Below are positions 1-8,923 of a stretch of DNA of 64,000 nucleotides, piece after piece. The position numbers and the translations under genes were made by a program. The first letter of the stretch is position 1; each line of letters opens with the position of its first letter. Origin of the DNA: Chitinophaga ginsengisoli (lineage in GTDB: Bacteria > Bacteroidota > Bacteroidia > Chitinophagales > Chitinophagaceae). Location of the stretch: contig NZ_PYGK01000002.1 in NCBI RefSeq assembly GCF_003014595.1, positions 331,555 through 395,554 of the forward strand, in the 5' to 3' direction. The notes beneath the pieces were generated by a model. That model was given only the letters and a program-made list of their open reading frames with translations, was not told the origin of the DNA and ran no database searches.

Positions 1-27
1 CGGGGAACCAGATGTTTATATCAAACA

Positions 28-170
28 CAATTAACAAAACACAATAGGACTCCGCTAGGAGTCCCCTTGTTTGTAGCCCGGGGTGAAACCCCGGGGATTA
101 TAATGAACACGGGGTTTCACCCCGGGATTATAATAAACGCGGGTTTTCACCCCGGGAAACGGAATTCCTT
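28..170. repeat. Hairpin repeat array 1
   Basis: The array opens with a head containing the imperfect palindrome GGACTCCGCTAGGAGTCC, then a TTGTTTGTAGC link, then three GC-rich hairpins of the form CGGGGT-(3-4 nt)-ACCCCGGG separated by short ATTATAAT-A-AACG linkers. The same family recurs near 5030-5219 and 16536-16757. It lies just beyond the stop of the receiver gene, so it could act as a transcription end or mRNA stabiliser; that role is inferred. Confidence 0.8.
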
Positions 171-180
171 CCCCCGCCCA

Positions 181-600
181 TCACGCATTCGGATGTTTAC
201 AATCCCTCCAGTAATCCAGTATCTGCCTCACCTGTTTTTCAATATCTTCCAACAGATCCTTTTTAACGAAGTAACCTTGTATAGCTAATTCGTATGCTTC
301 ATCAACCACTTCTTTTGATTCGACAGTGGTAAGGAACACAAAGGGAATACTCTTTTTTCTCAGGAACTCATCTGCGTCTATCTGCCGCATCAATTCAATA
401 CCACTCATGCGGGGAACATTGATATCAGACAGAATAATAAACGGCCTGTCAGGCGTTACCTGTAAATAACGAAGCAGGTCATCCCCTCCTTCAAAGAACT
501 TAATTTCATTTTTAACCCCCAGTGAAGCCATTATTTGACCGTAGATCTCCCGGTCGTCGTGATCGTCCTCTAAAATAAGAATGGGGCCCGCTTTAGCCAT
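181..600 (-). CDS. Single-domain response regulator
   Basis: This 139-residue protein is a stand-alone receiver domain with no output domain. The acidic pocket is E11-D12-D13, the phospho-acceptor is Asp59 in the SDINVPRMSG stretch, the switch threonine is T91 or T92, and the conserved lysine is K113. Such small receivers take phosphate from a histidine kinase and pass it on or bind a partner; they are common in Bacteroidota and resemble cyanobacterial Rcp1. No kinase gene is adjacent, so the partner is unknown. The ATG at 600 fits the start of the fold. Confidence 0.9.
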   Translation of the reverse strand: MAKAGPILILEDDHDDREIYGQIMASLGVKNEIKFFEGGDDLLRYLQVTPDRPFIILSDINVPRMSGIELMRQIDADEFLRKKSIPFVFLTTVESKEVVDEAYELAIQGYFVKKDLLEDIEKQVRQILDYWRDCKHPNA

Positions 601-806
601 AAGATTGCATTTATTGGTGAGAGAAGAGATCTAATACCCACATTAGTCATGCCAAGTTCCGACATCACTGCATGACGCCATTTCACGGGTTGAAAAGCGA
701 TATATAGCGAGCAGATAAATCCCGCTCGCTATTAATCAAATGTTTATCAACCGCTTATACATGGCACAAGGCTTGCCTTCTCCTGTTTCCGAAGAATGCG
801 CACGTC

Positions 807-2096
807 ATGACATCTAATCCAATACATATGACCACAAATGGTACCGATAAGAAAATCATCATCGTCGGTGGGGGATTTGCTGGGTTGAACTTTATCCAGC
901 AGTTATACAGGAACGACTACTATGATGTTACATTGGTAGACAGGAACAACTATAACTATTTCACGCCGCTATTATACCAGGTAGCCACCAGCTTCCTGGA
1001 GCCTTCCAGTATCAGCTATCCGTTCAGAAAGCTATTCCGGGATAAAAAGATCAACTTCCGTATGGGGGGAGTGACAAAAGTAGATCCTGCAGCACAGCGC
1101 CTCTACCTGGATGATGACAGCATCTTGTCATATGATCATCTGGTATTCGCAGCAGGTGCCCAAACGAATTTCTTTGGCCTGGAGAATATAAAGCGGAATG
1201 CGATTTCACTGAAAGGCGTTAACGATGCATTGATCATGCGGAATACACTGCTGAAGACCATGGAAGAAGCAGCTGCGACGACCGACCCCGCGGAACGTAC
1301 AAGACTGTTAACCATTGTGGTAGCCGGCGGCGGTCCTACCGGTGTGGAAGTAGCCGGTATGCTGGCGGAGATGCGGAAGTATATCATGACGAGGGATTAT
1401 CCCGAATTAGCGCATGCAGACGGCGATATTTATATCGTGAATGGAGAGCATAACCTCCTGCAGCCTATGAGCGAGAAGACCCATAAAGGCACGTATAAGG
1501 CGCTGGACAAATTAGGCGTACGTATCAAATTACATACAAAGGTGACCGACTATGCAGATCAAAAGGTGACCTTTTCTGATGGAGAAGTGATCGAAGCAGG
1601 TACTTTAATATGGACAGCTGGTGTCACTGCCAATACATTCGAAGGTATGCCCGCCACCAGCCTTGGCCCTGGTGGCAGAATGAAGACAGACCACTTCAAC
1701 AAGGTGGAAGGCGTAGACAACATCTATGCTATCGGCGATATCAGTATACAGACCACAGATCCTGCTTACCCTAAAGGACATCCGCAGGTAGCGCAGGTGG
1801 CGATACAACAGGGTCGTACCCTGGCTAAGAATTTCCTTTCCTATGCAAAAGGGAAAAAGTCAAAGCCGTTCAAATACTTTGACCGCGGAGAAATGGCGAT
1901 AGTAGGCAGGCACAATGCCGTGGTAGATCTCTTTAAACATAGGGTACATGTAAACGGTTTTCCGGCCCTGATCGTATGGCTGTTCATTCACGTAGCATCG
2001 CTGGTGAATTACAACAATAAGATACGGACCATGTATAGCTGGATCGTTGCTTACATTACCAGGGACCAGTTCCTGCGAATGATCTTCAGAACCTAA
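807..2096 (+). CDS. ndh: Type II NADH:quinone oxidoreductase
   Basis: A 429-residue NDH-2 family flavoprotein, which oxidises NADH and reduces quinone at the inner face of the membrane without pumping protons. The FAD-binding GGGFAG motif lies near residues 21-26, the NAD-binding AGGGPTGVE motif near 170, and the C-terminal flavin motif YAIGD near 312. The last 60 residues contain a hydrophobic stretch (FPALIVWLFIHVASL) typical of the membrane-anchoring end of this family. The length is normal. A second in-frame ATG lies seven codons downstream, so the exact start is open. It stands alone, with no operon partner. Confidence 0.9.
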   Translation: MTSNPIHMTTNGTDKKIIIVGGGFAGLNFIQQLYRNDYYDVTLVDRNNYNYFTPLLYQVATSFLEPSSISYPFRKLFRDKKINFRMGGVTKVDPAAQRLYLDDDSILSYDHLVFAAGAQTNFFGLENIKRNAISLKGVNDALIMRNTLLKTMEEAAATTDPAERTRLLTIVVAGGGPTGVEVAGMLAEMRKYIMTRDYPELAHADGDIYIVNGEHNLLQPMSEKTHKGTYKALDKLGVRIKLHTKVTDYADQKVTFSDGEVIEAGTLIWTAGVTANTFEGMPATSLGPGGRMKTDHFNKVEGVDNIYAIGDISIQTTDPAYPKGHPQVAQVAIQQGRTLAKNFLSYAKGKKSKPFKYFDRGEMAIVGRHNAVVDLFKHRVHVNGFPALIVWLFIHVASLVNYNNKIRTMYSWIVAYITRDQFLRMIFRT

Positions 2097-2174
2097 GTAT
2101 TACCATTGATCAAACCTGCAGCAGTGTTGCTGTTGTTGCCGAAGCGCCGTTTCCCATCCCCTGGGTGCTGAAAG

Positions 2175-3974
2175 CTACTTCACAGGGACACTGCTGTTAT
2201 TACCTCCTCCGAGGTTCATGGTCGGTATCGGCAACCTGAAACCGATGAACACATAGTTAGCTCCCTGGAAAAGATTATATGCCCATCCTACCTGCAGATA
2301 GTCTTTCAATGCAGACGCCACTACGCCAAGTCCTAATTCCGGCACATCATCCTTATCGAAGTCAGGTGAAGAAACATGCAGACCGAAATTCAGGTCCAGC
2401 AGATTATTAGGCAGGGAGGAATTCCTTTTCCATTTCTGGCTCATACCAAAAATGCCTTTGAACAGCACGTTATAATAGGGCGCCATCTGTACATCCTTCT
2501 CTATCTTGGTAGGGGTGAGCGGATGCGCAAATATAACGCCTACAGTAGCTTGTAAGTGAGGCAGGATACGGTATAATGTCACACTGTGCGATTCTTCCAG
2601 CAGACTCTTTTTGGTGCTGGTATTGGTCACCACCATTTTGATCACTACCCTGTCGCCTTCCTGGCGGAAACCGGAATATAAAAGGTCAGTCGTTGCTTCA
2701 CTAGGGATATCTCCTAATGCCAGCGAATATACTTTATCTGAGAAGCTTAACGCCAGTCCCTCCAGGCGTCTTTGTGCCTGACCGAAACGTAATATCTCAT
2801 CAGGTATCAGCAGATTGGCCAGTGCTGTGATCTTACCGCTGGCCATCGTCACAAGGTTCGCACATTGTGTCCTGACTTCAGCAGTGGCAGCGGGAATATG
2901 AGACTGGAAATCGGTGAGCAGTCCTTTCATTTTATTGAACTCGCCATTGATCGCATTCACGTCGTTCTGCAACTTTGATATAAAAGCAATGCTGTTTCCC
3001 GGCACCGTATTATTCAAAAGCGACTGATAATAATTTACTTTCTCCGTTAGCTGTGTCTTTATCAGATCGCCCTGCGCCAGTATTTGTTTTACATCTGTAA
3101 CAATCTGCTGGTCCTGTAAGGTAGTCAATACCTTCTCTCCTTCTTTCCTGAAGTCTTCGAAATCGGTCTTCAGTCTTTGCTGTAAGATATCAGTGAACTG
3201 CCTTACATATTCACCACGGAGTATTTCATTGACATTCAGTTCCCGCTGCTGACTGCTTTTCACCCATTTCTGGATGTCTTCCAGTTGTGCCAACTGTGCA
3301 TCTGTGAGCGTAAACTTCCAGCGCTCTACTTCATAATAGTCTCCTAATGGGTTTTCATCAAGACCGTTGAAGTGCAAGGGTGACGGTTGGTTATTGTGCA
3401 TCAGCCATCCTCCTATCTGAATGCGGACGTCGTTGTAGACCGGAGTTTTGGACAACTGCTCTTCCAGATCAGCCATCCTTTTATTGATCGCAAAGAGGAT
3501 ACCGCTCCACATCTTTTCCTCCGTAAAATCTTCGTTGACATTAAAAAAGCTTTCGTAGTAATCACGCGTTTGCTGATCCCGGTCAAAGATGGCTACAATC
3601 TCCGCAGTGATGGCAGAAGTCCGTTGCAGGAAAGTATTCAGACTGGCTTTATCTCCCCGCACATAGTTCTTCACCGCGTCTTCCATTCCCTTTGACCATC
3701 CTTCCACCTTCTGCGTAGCATCGTAAAGGGTATTGAGCAGGCTCACGGCATCAGGCGGTAATGGATTGCCAATACCGGCGCTATTGACCTTCCTGATGAA
3801 AGTTGCACGATCAAAAAGCACGGTCAGCCGGCTATTGATGTCGGCATTATTTTTATCGTCGTATGGTTTATTGTTCTGATCAATTTCCCTAACCTTAATA
3901 ATAGATTGGGAAAACACGGGACGCACAGTACACAACAGGAACAGGATAGCACATGGCAATATAAAAAGTCGCAT
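2175..3974 (-). CDS. Secreted protein of unknown function
   Basis: A 599-residue protein with a clear signal peptide (cleavage likely after VFS at about residue 22). The middle part, roughly residues 80-400, is rich in Gln, Leu and charged residues and looks helical, probably coiled coil. The last 150 residues alternate polar and aromatic residues and end in a glycine-rich tail, suggesting beta structure at or in the outer membrane. No family is recognised. It follows the 137-residue gene at 4007-4420 by 32 bp on the same strand, so the two are probably one transcript. Confidence 0.7.
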   Translation of the reverse strand: MRLFILPCAILFLLCTVRPVFSQSIIKVREIDQNNKPYDDKNNADINSRLTVLFDRATFIRKVNSAGIGNPLPPDAVSLLNTLYDATQKVEGWSKGMEDAVKNYVRGDKASLNTFLQRTSAITAEIVAIFDRDQQTRDYYESFFNVNEDFTEEKMWSGILFAINKRMADLEEQLSKTPVYNDVRIQIGGWLMHNNQPSPLHFNGLDENPLGDYYEVERWKFTLTDAQLAQLEDIQKWVKSSQQRELNVNEILRGEYVRQFTDILQQRLKTDFEDFRKEGEKVLTTLQDQQIVTDVKQILAQGDLIKTQLTEKVNYYQSLLNNTVPGNSIAFISKLQNDVNAINGEFNKMKGLLTDFQSHIPAATAEVRTQCANLVTMASGKITALANLLIPDEILRFGQAQRRLEGLALSFSDKVYSLALGDIPSEATTDLLYSGFRQEGDRVVIKMVVTNTSTKKSLLEESHSVTLYRILPHLQATVGVIFAHPLTPTKIEKDVQMAPYYNVLFKGIFGMSQKWKRNSSLPNNLLDLNFGLHVSSPDFDKDDVPELGLGVVASALKDYLQVGWAYNLFQGANYVFIGFRLPIPTMNLGGGNNSSVPVK

Positions 3975-4006
3975 ATTATATTCGCATTAAGGTAAAAAGG
4001 GAGTGA

Positions 4007-4420
4007 TCATCCATTGGCGAAGGCCATCATCACAGCAGTATTCATACTACCTCTGCCCTTCATAAAACGGGCTTTGGTAACACCTTCAGAAATAACATTC
4101 TTAAACGGAGAGATAGAAAGGAGTACAAAATCATTATAATCCGCAAGATTCACGCGCTCATGGATCTTCAGTGTTTTCAGCAGCGGCAGAATAGTCATCG
4201 GGGCAGTTACTTTTACAAATACCACGGCCTCAAACATACTGATACCGTTCTTCCCTATGCGTGAACGGATAAAATTGGCGGTATCCGTGGCTTCATCTGC
4301 TACATCATCGTCCCCCAGTATTAATAAGAGCAGCTGGTCTGGTTGATCTAAGAGCTCCTCAAGTACTTTCTGTGCCTCGGATCCTTCTGTTGGAAGTGCT
4401 ACGAAGTTTTGCATTTGCAT
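4007..4420 (-). CDS. Small cytoplasmic protein of unknown function
   Basis: A 137-residue protein without signal peptide or membrane segment. It has an acidic N-terminal half (LILGDDDVADEATD) and a hydrophobic VFVKVTAPMTILPLLKTLKI stretch that could be a buried strand-helix unit. It ends in a glycine- and methionine-containing tail. No family or catalytic motif is recognised. It is the promoter-proximal gene of a pair with the secreted 599-residue protein. A second ATG two codons in is an alternative start. Confidence 0.65.
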   Translation of the reverse strand: MQMQNFVALPTEGSEAQKVLEELLDQPDQLLLLILGDDDVADEATDTANFIRSRIGKNGISMFEAVVFVKVTAPMTILPLLKTLKIHERVNLADYNDFVLLSISPFKNVISEGVTKARFMKGRGSMNTAVMMAFANG

Positions 4421-4522
4421 TAATTATAGTGTGTCAGAAGTAGGCAGAAAAAACATGAAAGTACTCAATTATAAGTGAATTTCAAGATTATAACATAATT
4501 TTATTAATATATAATTGCTAAT

Positions 4523-5002
4523 ATGGTTAAAGTATACAGACAAGGAGCAAAAGGTGCATTGCTGGATGAATATGAAAAAGCGATCATCGAACTACAAAGC
4601 GTTATTGCAGATATGTCAGATAAGGAGCTGGTCACTGTTGTAGATCCAGTGACCAGCGATGAAAACTGCCGTTCAGTACAAACGATATTATCGCATGTAG
4701 TTAGTTCGGCTTATAGCTATGCCATTTACATTATGCACTATTACGGCTACCAGATGGTGCGGCCGGCGCCAAAGTACTATACTACCGTAAAGGAATATAT
4801 CAGGGAGCTGACGGAAGCCTTCCAGTTTACAGAAACAGTATTCAGGGATATCAAAGACAGCGATCTGGAACAGTTAGAACAGGACAAAAAGATTGCCGCC
4901 CGCTGGGGCCAGTCATATGACATCGAGCAGATGATGGAACATGCTATTGTACATATCCTCCGCCATAGGCGACAAATACAACGATATCGTTCGCTGCATT
5001 AA
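4523..5002 (+). CDS. DinB-like metal-binding four-helix protein
   Basis: A 159-residue protein matching the DinB/YfiT-type four-helix bundle. The family holds a divalent metal with three histidines. Here a His lies in TILSHVVSSAY (about residue 52), and two lie in the C-terminal helix HAIVHILRHRRQIQRY, spaced as in the family. Some members are thiol-dependent transferases, many are uncharacterised, and the substrate cannot be told from sequence. It stands alone, divergent from the 4007-4420 gene, with an AT-rich 102 bp gap between them that must hold both promoters. Confidence 0.8.
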   Translation: MVKVYRQGAKGALLDEYEKAIIELQSVIADMSDKELVTVVDPVTSDENCRSVQTILSHVVSSAYSYAIYIMHYYGYQMVRPAPKYYTTVKEYIRELTEAFQFTETVFRDIKDSDLEQLEQDKKIAARWGQSYDIEQMMEHAIVHILRHRRQIQRYRSLH

Positions 5003-5029
5003 TAATAACAAACACCATTAACAAAACAT

Positions 5030-5219
5030 CATTAACAAAACACAATAGGACTCCGCTAGGAGTCCCATTGTTTGTAGCGCGGGGTGTAACCCCGGGGATA
5101 AGGGTGTAACCCCGGGGATAAGGGTGTAACCCCCGGGAATCATAATGAACGCGGGGTGTAACCCCGGGAATCATAACGAACGCGGGTGTACCCCCCGGGA
5201 ATCATAACGAACGCGGGAT
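5030..5219. repeat. Hairpin repeat array 2
   Basis: This array has the same head as array 1 (AACAAAACACAATAGGACTCC and the palindrome), followed by five GC-rich hairpins whose loops read GTGTAAC rather than the GTGAAAC of array 1. It lies between the convergent DinB-like gene and the gene at 5223-6356, so it sits where a bidirectional terminator would be expected. Confidence 0.8.
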
Positions 5220-5222
5220 GCA

Positions 5223-6356
5223 TCAATATTCATCCAACCTCGCCACAATCCCCCAACCATAGAAGCTATTCGCCACACCTATCAGCAATTCATTATCTCC
5301 TTCTTTCAACGGAACATTAAACGACGTATTCTCAATAGAGCAACGGCCATCGGGGAACTTCGACAATGGCTGACCGTAAAGGTTCTTATCTACATACACA
5401 TATTTTCCGTTGATGAACACCCATACTTCATCACTGAAGCCCAGGTTCATTTTACGGGACTGCTCTTTTACGGTGTGAATATTAGCTTTCAGCCATATGA
5501 TACGGCGTTCCTTGCTGGGTCCGAATTTCCTTGTCAGATCAACCAATCCTCTTCTTTCCGCCCAGATAGTTTCCCAGGTCGCCTCTTTACCAGGCATAAA
5601 ACTATTACTGAAGTCGACATCTTTCGTTTCAATAGGTTGGCTCACCTGCCATTCCCGGAGGTAGCGGGGATCATTGTCGGTAGGGTCCGGACCTTCCAGT
5701 GGAGAAAGCCCTTCTGTCTGTCCGGGTTTGATCACCAGGTTGGAAAAGATAGCACCTTTTCCTTCGAAAGAGATGCGGCCATGTTCCGTATTACCTTCCA
5801 GGCGGGGTACTTTCAATGCCGGGCGGGACATATCATTCACATATACCCACATTTGTTTACCGGAGATGACCAGTTTAACATGATTCCATTTCTCACGCTT
5901 GAAATCCGCATTTGCCTGGTAGCAGGGAAGCATATCCCACATGTTGACGCCGCCAAAGTAGGGAGCATATTGAATGGCGTCTATAGCGGAAGCATTACCG
6001 GCAACATAGGTGCGGAAATAAAAACACTCCCTTTCCTCGGAAGAAGCCTGTCTGAAGAAAATGGTAGCAAAGCCATTCTCTACAGGCTCCATATCATATT
6101 CGATGGTACCGTCTGTGAAGTCGACATCCTTCAGTACTGCGGATCCTTTTCCCCCCAGGCATTTCAAAGCCGGAACGGAGCGCCAGGTGGTGAGTTCCGC
6201 TACCGTGGGGGCGATATCCCAATTATCTGCAGTCATCGCTACATTGATAGTGGCGGGTGTTGACAGGGATTTGCCGGGACGTTTTCCGTCTTTCTGCTGT
6301 GCCATAACGTGCAGGGAAAACAGAAACAGGGAAAGGATGCTGAATGTCTTGTACAT
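5223..6356 (-). CDS. Secreted protein with lectin-like and C-terminal beta domains
   Basis: About 377 residues when started at the ATG at 6356, which gives a clean signal peptide ending in HVMAQ. A longer reading from 6422 would place 22 unlikely residues before it. Residues about 45-220 resemble a concanavalin-A-like jelly roll of the kind found in glucanase-like and DUF1080-type proteins (DGTIEYDMEPVENGFATIFF, WNHVKLVISGKQMWVYVND). The last 120 residues look like a galactose-binding-type beta sandwich (VWVFINGKYVY, GDNELLIGVANSFYGWG). No catalytic residues can be assigned, so substrate binding is only inferred. Confidence 0.7.
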   Translation of the reverse strand: MYKTFSILSLFLFSLHVMAQQKDGKRPGKSLSTPATINVAMTADNWDIAPTVAELTTWRSVPALKCLGGKGSAVLKDVDFTDGTIEYDMEPVENGFATIFFRQASSEERECFYFRTYVAGNASAIDAIQYAPYFGGVNMWDMLPCYQANADFKREKWNHVKLVISGKQMWVYVNDMSRPALKVPRLEGNTEHGRISFEGKGAIFSNLVIKPGQTEGLSPLEGPDPTDNDPRYLREWQVSQPIETKDVDFSNSFMPGKEATWETIWAERRGLVDLTRKFGPSKERRIIWLKANIHTVKEQSRKMNLGFSDEVWVFINGKYVYVDKNLYGQPLSKFPDGRCSIENTSFNVPLKEGDNELLIGVANSFYGWGIVARLDEY

Positions 6357-6481
6357 GGTCTGTTGTTTTAAGTTTTCAAATGATAATGGGGCAAAACTGA
6401 ATAATAAGTAACTTGATGGCAATTCAACGGGAGTTCAAGTTTGTGCAAGTCTGTGCAGGAACATAACAAACTCATTTTCAA

Positions 6482-7909
6482 ATGGAAAACAATTTAGAAA
6501 CAGATTACATACAGCGATGCCTGAAGCTGGTGGAGATACGGTTTGACCGAGGCGCCAACAGCGAATGGAGCAGCTATGATTTTGAAAAACTAAGTGAGGC
6601 CATCCAGGAAGCTACCGGTGTTGTACTAAGCGTTACAACATTAAAAAGACTTTGGGGGAAATTGTCTTACACCAATACCCCTGCTATCACTACCTTGAAT
6701 ACATTGGCGCAATACGCCGGGTACGAAGACTGGGGAACGTTCAGGCGGAAACTATCTGGCGGGAGTGCCAGCCCGATTGCCACCACAGATCCAACCACCG
6801 ATACGACCAGTATCAACAGCGTCAATGGCACGGCTCCGCAGGAACACGAACACTTGCTGACCGGTGCATTAAAAGCTGGTGAATACGGTAATATGACCGT
6901 TACAGGCATCCCCCCAACCGGGTCTCTTTCTGCACAACAGGTCACAGGAAGCGCCCAAAAGTCCCGCTCCCGCAGATGGCCTTATTGGGCATTGGGTCTT
7001 TTATCATTAGCCATCATTCTCTATGTAACATTGTTATCCAACGGACGGTCAAAACAGGCCTCTATGGACCCTGCGGCTTATCAGTTCAGCAGTAATAAAA
7101 CCGTTATGGCGGGGGTACCCAATTCCGTGATCTTTAAATACGACGCCAGGGCTGCCGGGGATGATTCCGTATTCATATCCCAGTCGTGGGATATCAGCCG
7201 GAAATTCGCCGTTCCAAAGGATAAACGGGAGTACTCTTCCATCTACTACCATCCCGGCTATTTCCGGGCAAAGCTGATCGTAGGCAAACATATTGTGAAG
7301 GAACATGACCTCATGATCAGTTCCAACGGCTGGCTGGCAGCGATAGACCAGGGTGAGGTACCGGTATATTTCAACCAGAAAGAATTCCTGAAAGGACATA
7401 CCGCAGAAGTGGACAAAGCCACCATGGAAGCTTATAACATCTCCTTACAGCCCACTATCCCAAGTCTGCGATTCTATAATGTACAGGACATGGGCGACCT
7501 GCGGACTGACAATTTCAGTTTTGAAACAACCGTAAAGAGCAACTTTAACCAGGGCTCTGCTGCTTGCCAGCGGGTACAGATCCTGCTCCTGTGTAAGAAT
7601 GATGTATTTATTATCCCACTATGTGCAAAGGGTTGCGTCGGAGACCTCAACCTCTATGCCGGCGGAAAAACTATGCAAAGCAACAATACCGACCTCTCAA
7701 AGTTCGGCCGGGATATGAGCCAGTGGGTGCAATTAAAAGTGGAAGCAAAAGACAAGCATATCCGGATACTCGTGGATGGAGAGGAAGCCACTGCCTTTGC
7801 GGGTGAATATGAGCCCTCGGATATCGTGGGCGTACAATACCGCTTCCAAGGTCCGGGAGCCGTGAAAGATACCCGCTTTGTAAAAGGAGATAAAGTGATC
7901 ACATTATAA
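6482..7909 (+). CDS. Membrane protein with N-terminal HTH-like and C-terminal lectin-like domain
   Basis: A 475-residue protein. Residues 1-90 are helical and resemble an N-terminal domain common in Bacteroidota regulators (TGVVLSVTTLKRLWGKLSY, then LNTLAQYAGYEDW). A low-complexity Thr/Ser linker follows. One transmembrane helix lies near residues 163-182 (WPYWALGLLSLAIILYVTLL). The rest is outside the cytoplasm and ends in a concanavalin-A-like fold (WVQLKVEAKDKHIRILVDG). The layout suggests a one-protein sensor joining an outer binding domain to a DNA-binding-like part. It is divergent from the 5223-6356 gene, which has a related lectin-like domain. The sensor role is inferred. Confidence 0.6.
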   Translation: MENNLETDYIQRCLKLVEIRFDRGANSEWSSYDFEKLSEAIQEATGVVLSVTTLKRLWGKLSYTNTPAITTLNTLAQYAGYEDWGTFRRKLSGGSASPIATTDPTTDTTSINSVNGTAPQEHEHLLTGALKAGEYGNMTVTGIPPTGSLSAQQVTGSAQKSRSRRWPYWALGLLSLAIILYVTLLSNGRSKQASMDPAAYQFSSNKTVMAGVPNSVIFKYDARAAGDDSVFISQSWDISRKFAVPKDKREYSSIYYHPGYFRAKLIVGKHIVKEHDLMISSNGWLAAIDQGEVPVYFNQKEFLKGHTAEVDKATMEAYNISLQPTIPSLRFYNVQDMGDLRTDNFSFETTVKSNFNQGSAACQRVQILLLCKNDVFIIPLCAKGCVGDLNLYAGGKTMQSNNTDLSKFGRDMSQWVQLKVEAKDKHIRILVDGEEATAFAGEYEPSDIVGVQYRFQGPGAVKDTRFVKGDKVITL

Positions 7910-7961
7910 TTTCCGGAACGCTTTATGCTGTCTGTTAGCGACGGCCTCCTATCGGTACAAC

Positions 7962-7982
7962 CGCTGAAAGGTGCCTTCAGCG
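7962..7982 (+). terminator. Hairpin after the 6482-7909 gene
   Basis: CGCTGAA and TTCAGCG form a perfect 7 bp stem around a 7 nt loop, 52 bp after the stop codon. There is no strong T tract, so factor-independent termination is only possible. Confidence 0.3.
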
Positions 7983-8091
7983 AACTGTATTACTTTTAGG
8001 CTCTCAGCCCGCCCGGGCGGACTGCATGTTTGTATCTCCGGGGGACATATCCGGGGTACCTCATATATTCACGTTTAAACGCTTTCATTCC

Positions 8092-8535
8092 ATGATGACT
8101 ACCGACGAGATTATCCACGCGCTTTCCTCCTTCATCCCCAATGGGCGCTCCGACGATGAGAACATCTCCTATTTCTACGACCTGATGGAGGACCTGAAAC
8201 ATCATCCCGATAGGGAAAAAGCAATAGAACCTATCTTCCGGCTCATTGAAAAATACCCACACCTTGACTACGGCTCTCCCGGCCCCCTGGCGCATACACT
8301 GGAAGGCTTTCATGATATTTACCATGACTACCTGTTTGCATCGCTGGACAGAAAGCCTACACCACTGACGGTATGGATGCTGAACCGGCTCACCAATGCC
8401 GATCAACGTTATCTTGAGCACAAGGCACTGACCGAAAAAATGCATGCTTTATTAAAACATCCTTTGCTGGATGAAGAAACCAAAGGAGCTATTGAGGATT
8501 TTGTAGACTTCCAGGATCATCCCGGTGAGGAATGA
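8092..8535 (+). CDS. Small acidic protein of unknown function
   Basis: Started at the ATG at 8092 the product has 147 residues. A reading from 8026 adds 22 residues that run through GC-rich sequence resembling degraded hairpin repeat, so the shorter form is preferred. It is rich in Asp, Glu, His and Leu, has no signal peptide or membrane segment, and appears all-helical (DEIIHALSSFIPNG, RNPI-free acidic helices, then a HALLKHPLLDEETKGAIEDF region). It may belong to the small immunity-like or SMI1-neighbour helical proteins, but no family can be named. No operon partner is evident. Confidence 0.55.
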   Translation: MMTTDEIIHALSSFIPNGRSDDENISYFYDLMEDLKHHPDREKAIEPIFRLIEKYPHLDYGSPGPLAHTLEGFHDIYHDYLFASLDRKPTPLTVWMLNRLTNADQRYLEHKALTEKMHALLKHPLLDEETKGAIEDFVDFQDHPGEE

Positions 8536-8923
8536 GTACGAAAACAGCTCAGACAATATAAAGACTACGTCCCTCCTTTTCCGTACTGACGCCTAAGCTG
8601 TTCAGATGGAAGATGAATTCATTGACCTTATTGTAGTCAAACAGGTAGTTCAGCTTTTTGCATAGTCTGTTCATACCTATTTATCATATATTACCAAATT
8701 TACAGGACAATAAAAAGACTTTTATTTTTCCTTACATTTTTATTTTACCCTAACCCTTCCTAATTTAGGTAATACGAGTCATGTAATGCATATTCCACTC
8801 ACTGAATAAAAGAATGTTCCCCTGAATAACGCCAGATTCATGAAAGACTTTTTATACCACTCCTCTTTCCTCTTCCTTATTTTCATTTCGTAATGTTTAT
8901 TATTTCACCCAAAATTCACACTT
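8536..8923. other. AT-rich intergenic stretch before the collar-protein operon
   Basis: These 388 bases hold no convincing gene. The middle is T- and A-rich and presumably carries the promoter of the operon starting at 8924, but no clear TAnnTTTG box is seen on the plus strand. A CAAATTTA near 8694 would be a -7 box only for the minus strand, where no gene starts. Confidence 0.5.

Noticed and set aside
28..170. CRISPR array
   Set aside because: Units are GC-rich hairpins with variable loops and no unique 30-base spacers, and there are no cas genes.
5475..6263. 262-codon open frame opposite the lectin-like protein gene
   Set aside because: It is fully antisense to a gene with signal peptide and domain features; the composition is a shadow of that gene.
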